A DNA stretch of 64,000 nucleotides from Mesorhizobium waimense (GTDB taxonomy: Bacteria > Pseudomonadota > Alphaproteobacteria > Rhizobiales > Rhizobiaceae): positions 1 through 64,000 of the forward strand of contig NZ_QZWZ01000006.1 of the NCBI RefSeq assembly GCF_003601975.1, given 5' to 3'. Position 1 is the first letter of the stretch. The number at the start of each line of letters is the position of its first letter. The position numbers were made by a program, and so were the translations under genes. Shown piece after piece: positions 60,821 through 64,000 of the stretch. The notes under the pieces are model-generated. The model was given only the letters and a program-made list of their open reading frames with translations, was not told the origin of the DNA and did not search any database.

Positions 60821-61438
60821 CTAGCCGCCATACTTCTGCAGGAAGGCTTCCGCCTCCAGCTCGCGGAAATCGTCGAGCGCAGCGCGTAGCCGGGCATGGT
60901 CCCAATCCCACCAGGCGAGCGCCTGGTAGCGCTCGGCGGTGCGGCGGTCGAAGCGCTCGCGGATCGGCTTGGCCGGCACGCCGCCGACTATGGTGTAGGG
61001 CGCGACATCCTTCGACACCACCGCTCCCGCGCCGACCGCCGCACCATCGCCGACGGTGACGCCGGGCAGGATGGTCGAGCCGTGGCCGAGCCAGGTGTCG
61101 TGGCCGATGGTGACCCGTTTGGCGCGGCGCTGGGCGAAGAATTCGCTTTCGTGCTCGGCGTCGTCCCAATAGTCGGAAGCACGGTAGGTGAAGTGGTGCA
61201 GGGTCGGCCGCCAGGTCGGGTGGTTGGTGGCGTTGATGCGCACGCTTGCCGCGATGTTGGAGAACTTGCCGATCGTCGCGCACCAGACTGCGCAGTCCTG
61301 CATCATGTAGGAGTAATCGCCGAGGGTGCTCTCCGAAACCCGGCTGCGGTCGGCGATCTCGGTCCAGCGGCCGAGCGTCGAATTCTCGACCTGCGCAGTT
61401 GGATGAACCAGCGGCGCTTCCGACAGTTTTTTGCTCAC
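60821..61438 (-). CDS. phn-associated hexapeptide-repeat acetyltransferase
   Basis: This 205-residue left-handed beta-helix protein belongs to the DapH/LacA-like family seen in C-P lyase operons (TIGR03308-like). It has hexapeptide repeats around [20 protein letters not shown] and [20 protein letters not shown], and the terminal [18 protein letters not shown] signature (here [10 protein letters not shown]). It starts at GTG 61438, overlapping the phnL stop by GTGA. Its function in phosphonate metabolism is not established. Confidence 0.87.
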   Translation of the reverse strand: MSKKLSEAPLVHPTAQVENSTLGRWTEIADRSRVSESTLGDYSYMMQDCAVWCATIGKFSNIAASVRINATNHPTWRPTLHHFTYRASDYWDDAEHESEFFAQRRAKRVTIGHDTWLGHGSTILPGVTVGDGAAVGAGAVVSKDVAPYTIVGGVPAKPIRERFDRRTAERYQALAWWDWDHARLRAALDDFRELEAEAFLQKYGG

Positions 61439-62142
61439 GCGGCAAGCTTCCCGGCGGCGAAGGCAGTGACATCGATGATCCGGTCGACGACCGCTTCGCG
61501 CACATCGTTGTCGTGGAAGATGCCGAGCAAAGCGACGCCCGCCGCCTTCTTTTCCGCGATCAGGGCGATCGCCACGTCGCGGTTCCTGGCGTCGAGCGAA
61601 GCGGTCGGTTCGTCGAGCAAAAGGACCGGATGGTCGGTGATGAAGCCGCGCGCGATGTTGACGCGCTGCTGCTCGCCGCCGGAGAAGGTCGCCGGCGGCA
61701 GCGCCCAAAGCTTTTCCGGCAGGTTGAGCTGTGCCAGCAGCGCGCGGGCCTTTTCACGCGCGGCCTCGCGCTCCTCGCCGCGCTCGACAAGCGGTTCGGC
61801 GACGACGTCGAGGGCCGAAACGCGCGGCACGGTGCGCAGGAACTGGCTGACATAGCCGATCGTTTGCCGGCGCACGGCAAGCACGGTGCGCGGGCTGGCG
61901 GTGGCGAGATCGATCAGCCCGTCAGCGTGCTGGACGATGATCTGGCCTTCATCGACGGCATAATTGCCGTAGAGCATTTTCAAAATCGAGCTCTTGCCGG
62001 CACCGGAGGGACCGCCAAGCACGGCGCATTCACCCGCTCGGATCGAGAACGAGACGCCGGCGACGACAGGCAATTTGATGCCGTCGCGCAGATGCATGGT
62101 GAAGCTTTTTGCAACGTCGGAGACAACGAGCGGGGTGGGCAT
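61435..62142 (-). CDS. phnL: C-P lyase complex ATPase PhnL
   Basis: This 235-residue ABC-type ATPase has Walker [11 protein letters not shown] (43-52), signature FSGGEQQR and Walker B VLLLDEP, followed by [14 protein letters not shown], a PhnL hallmark (Asp-Asn in place of the usual His-Asp region). It lies 3 bp after phnK. PhnL associates with the C-P lyase core during phosphonate breakdown rather than with a membrane transporter. Confidence 0.93.
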   Translation of the reverse strand: MPTPLVVSDVAKSFTMHLRDGIKLPVVAGVSFSIRAGECAVLGGPSGAGKSSILKMLYGNYAVDEGQIIVQHADGLIDLATASPRTVLAVRRQTIGYVSQFLRTVPRVSALDVVAEPLVERGEEREAAREKARALLAQLNLPEKLWALPPATFSGGEQQRVNIARGFITDHPVLLLDEPTASLDARNRDVAIALIAEKKAAGVALLGIFHDNDVREAVVDRIIDVTAFAAGKLAA

Positions 62143-62145
62143 CGT

Positions 62146-62922
62146 TTACACCTGCAAAATCGAGGAAACGAGGAGCTGCGTGTAGGGCGCGCGCGGGTCG
62201 TCGAGTACACGGTCGGTGAGGCCGCTTTCGACGACGCGGCCGTCCTTCATCACCATCATGCGCTGCGACAGCAGACGCGCCACGGCGAGGTCGTGGGTGA
62301 CGACGATGGCCGCCAGGCCGAGGTCGGTGACGAGGCCACGCAACAGGTCGAGCAGGCGTGCCTGCACCGAGACGTCGAGGCCGCCGGTAGGTTCGTCCAT
62401 GAACACAAGCCGCGGCCCGGTGACGAGGTTGCGGGCGATCTGCAGGCGCTGGCGCATGCCGCCGGAGAAGGCGCGCGGTTCGTCATCGATGCGGTCCTCG
62501 TCGATCTCGACGCGCGACAGCCAGTCGACGGCGGTAGCGCGGATCTTGCCGTAGTGCCGGTCGCCGATCGCCATCAGCCGCTCGCCGACATTGGCGCCGG
62601 CCGATACCGTCATGCGCAGCCCGTCCGCCGGGTTCTGGTGGACGAAACCCCAGTCGGTGCGCATCAGGAAGCGGCGCTCGGCCTCGCTCATGCGATAGAG
62701 CTCGCGGAACTGGCCGTCGCGCATGCGGTAGCTGGCGGTGCCGGAGGAGGGCAGCAGCCGGGTCGACAGGCAGTTGAGCAGCGTCGTCTTGCCGGAGCCG
62801 GACTCACCGACGACCGCAAGCACCTCGCCCGGCCATAGGTCGAAGCTGACGTTCTCGCAGCCGACGCGCGAGCCGTAGAATTTGGACAGCGCCGAGACGC
62901 GCAGCAGCGGTTCGTCGGTCAT
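62146..62922 (-). CDS. phnK: C-P lyase complex ATPase PhnK
   Basis: This 258-residue ATPase has Walker A GESGSGKTT (39-47), the long insert with RRFLMRTDWGFVHQNPADGL (PhnK-specific), signature FSGGMRQR and Walker B LVFMDEPTGGLD. Its ATG overlaps the phnJ stop by ATGA. PhnK dimers dock on the PhnGHIJ core. Confidence 0.94.
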   Translation of the reverse strand: MTDEPLLRVSALSKFYGSRVGCENVSFDLWPGEVLAVVGESGSGKTTLLNCLSTRLLPSSGTASYRMRDGQFRELYRMSEAERRFLMRTDWGFVHQNPADGLRMTVSAGANVGERLMAIGDRHYGKIRATAVDWLSRVEIDEDRIDDEPRAFSGGMRQRLQIARNLVTGPRLVFMDEPTGGLDVSVQARLLDLLRGLVTDLGLAAIVVTHDLAVARLLSQRMMVMKDGRVVESGLTDRVLDDPRAPYTQLLVSSILQV

Positions 62923-63800
62923 TGCGCCGGCTCCATGGTTTGCGGGGCAAGGTGGCCGCGATGGCCCTCGTCACGCCGCTTTTCGCAATGGTCGGTGTCG
63001 GAGCAGACGAACATGTGGCCGCCATGGTCGTCGAGGATAACCTCGTCGAGATAGACGCTCTCGGCCGCACACAGCGCGCAGGGCTGGTCGAAGGTCTGGA
63101 CCTCGAACGGATGGTCCTCGAAGTCGAGGCTGACCACGTCGGTGAAGGGCGGCACGGCGTAGATGCGCTTTTCACGGCCGGCGCCGAACAATTGCAAAGC
63201 CGGCGAACGATGCATCTTCGGATTGTCGAATTTCGGCGTCGGCGAGGGGTCCATCACATAGCGACCCTCGACCTTGACCGGATAGGCATAGGTGGTGGCG
63301 ATGCGGCCGTGCCTGGCGATGTCCTCGTAGAGCTTCACATGCATGAGGCCGTATTCCTCCAGCGCATGCATTTTTCGCGTTTCGGTCTCGCGTGGCTCGA
63401 GGAAGCGCAAGGGTTCCGGGATCGGCACCTGATAGACCAGCACCTGGCCCGCAGTCAGCGGATGTTCGGGGATGCGGTGGCGCGTCTGGATGATGCTGGC
63501 CTTGGCCGTCTCGGTGGTGACGGCGACATTGGCGACCTTCTTGAAGAAGGCACGGATCGAGACGGCGTTGGTGGTGTCGTCGGCGCCCTGGTCGATGACC
63601 TTCAGCACATCGTCGGGGCCGATGATCGAAGCGGTGACCTGGACGCCGCCGGTGCCCCAACCATAAGGCATCGGCATTTCGCGCGAGGCGAACGGAACCT
63701 GGTAGCCGGGGATGGCGATGCCCTTGAGGATCGCGCGGCGGATCATCCGCTTGGTCTGCTCGTCGAGATAGGCGAAGTTGTAGGTGGCGATGTCGGTCAT
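62919..63800 (-). CDS. phnJ: C-P lyase radical-SAM subunit PhnJ
   Basis: This 293-residue protein is the catalytic alpha-D-ribose 1-methylphosphonate 5-phosphate C-P lyase subunit. The four conserved Cys fall at residues 241, 244, 266 and 272 (CALC, then VCSDTDHC), and the glycyl-radical Gly at 32 (IPGYQVP), the same numbers as in the E. coli enzyme. It starts at ATG 63800. It is the first gene of this minus-strand operon; phnGHI, whose products form the core with PhnJ, are not upstream within the window. Confidence 0.95.
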   Translation of the reverse strand: MTDIATYNFAYLDEQTKRMIRRAILKGIAIPGYQVPFASREMPMPYGWGTGGVQVTASIIGPDDVLKVIDQGADDTTNAVSIRAFFKKVANVAVTTETAKASIIQTRHRIPEHPLTAGQVLVYQVPIPEPLRFLEPRETETRKMHALEEYGLMHVKLYEDIARHGRIATTYAYPVKVEGRYVMDPSPTPKFDNPKMHRSPALQLFGAGREKRIYAVPPFTDVVSLDFEDHPFEVQTFDQPCALCAAESVYLDEVILDDHGGHMFVCSDTDHCEKRRDEGHRGHLAPQTMEPAQ

Positions 63801-63865
63801 GGCGATGGCTTCCGCTTTGTGCTACCGAATTGACTTCCAAAACGCGGAAAGAGGGCCAGACTCTT

Positions 63866-64000
63866 GTGACCCCTACCGGATGGATGCACATCGGAATTCT
63901 GCTGCTGGCGTTCGTCGGCGTGGTTGCCTTTTTCCTTCGCCCCAAGAATCTTTCCGGACCAAGAGACGGTTCGAGCAATGACTTCTTCTCTGGTGGGCAG
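63866..64000 (+). CDS. N-terminus of a small membrane-anchored protein (partial)
   Basis: The frame from GTG 63866 (AGAGGG 10 bp upstream) or ATG 63884 is open to the right edge. It encodes one clean membrane helix (HIGILLLAFVGVVAFFLRP), then a Gly/Ser/Asp-rich start of a soluble part (GPRDGSSNDFFSGG). It is divergent from phnJ. The family is not recognisable from this piece. Confidence 0.5.
   Translation, partial: MTPTGWMHIGILLLAFVGVVAFFLRPKNLSGPRDGSSNDFFSGGQ

Noticed and set aside
63801..64000. Possible phnI C-terminus upstream of phnJ
   Set aside because: No minus-strand frame in these 200 bases resembles a PhnI end, and the plus strand carries a convincing membrane-protein start.

Overview
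The window looks like a chromosomal piece of a Mesorhizobium-type alphaproteobacterium (Rhizobiales). This is inferred from the high G+C content, the number of periplasmic-binding-protein ABC transporters, tightly packed operons with 4-bp ATGA or TTGA overlaps, frequent TTG/GTG starts, and short palindromic intergenic repeats of a kind common in rhizobia. No tRNA, rRNA, IS element or CRISPR array was seen. About 66 protein genes are supported.

Region 1 (1-23422) is an amine-catabolism island. A class III aminotransferase and a ThuA-like gene run forward. A glutamine-synthetase-like gene, a GntR regulator and a LuxR-type regulator run backward. A PotA-D-B-C polyamine-type ABC operon with a short-chain dehydrogenase follows. 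Then come two divergent operons. The leftward one reads PotD-PotB-PotC-PotA, a family-1 glycosyltransferase, three tandem DUF861 cupins and an aldehyde dehydrogenase. The rightward one reads a tandem-helix GntR regulator, a second glycosyltransferase, a second glutamine-synthetase-like enzyme and a PuuB-like FAD oxidase. Together these match most of the gamma-glutamyl (Puu) logic: ligase, amine oxidase, aldehyde dehydrogenase, aminotransferase. The additions are glycosyltransferases and cupins that the known pathway does not contain. This is the best candidate here for an undescribed system.

Region 2 (23476-34346) holds a peptide-type ABC operon ending in an ATC-hydrolase-like gene, a divergent M24 peptidase, and a UPF0261 / PEP-hydrolase-like / cupin operon opposite a TetR gene. 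A palindromic repeat sits in frame inside one of the peptide-transporter ATPase genes.

Region 3 (34707-54621) contains a sugar ABC operon (binding protein, attenuator, two permeases, a 78-residue membrane protein, two ATPases). After a mixed block (AraC/MFS, TetR/SDR, GFA protein, amidase) comes a sugar or sugar-acid catabolic cluster: three TIM-barrel isomerases, a Gfo/Idh/MocA dehydrogenase, an enolase-superfamily enzyme, a 2-hydroxyacid dehydrogenase and a GntR regulator. Matching pairs of TGGT-N3-ACCA operators, 176 and 180 bp apart, lie upstream of the transporter and between the divergent catabolic operons. This suggests one GntR regulon split across about 14 kb.

Region 4 (54609-64000) is a phosphonate locus on the minus strand: phnJ, phnK, phnL, a phn-type hexapeptide acetyltransferase, a GNAT protein, a DUF1868 2H-phosphoesterase-like protein, then phnC, phnD and two phnE genes. 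phnGHI and phnM are not in the window. phnJ is preceded by a divergent small membrane-protein gene cut by the right edge.
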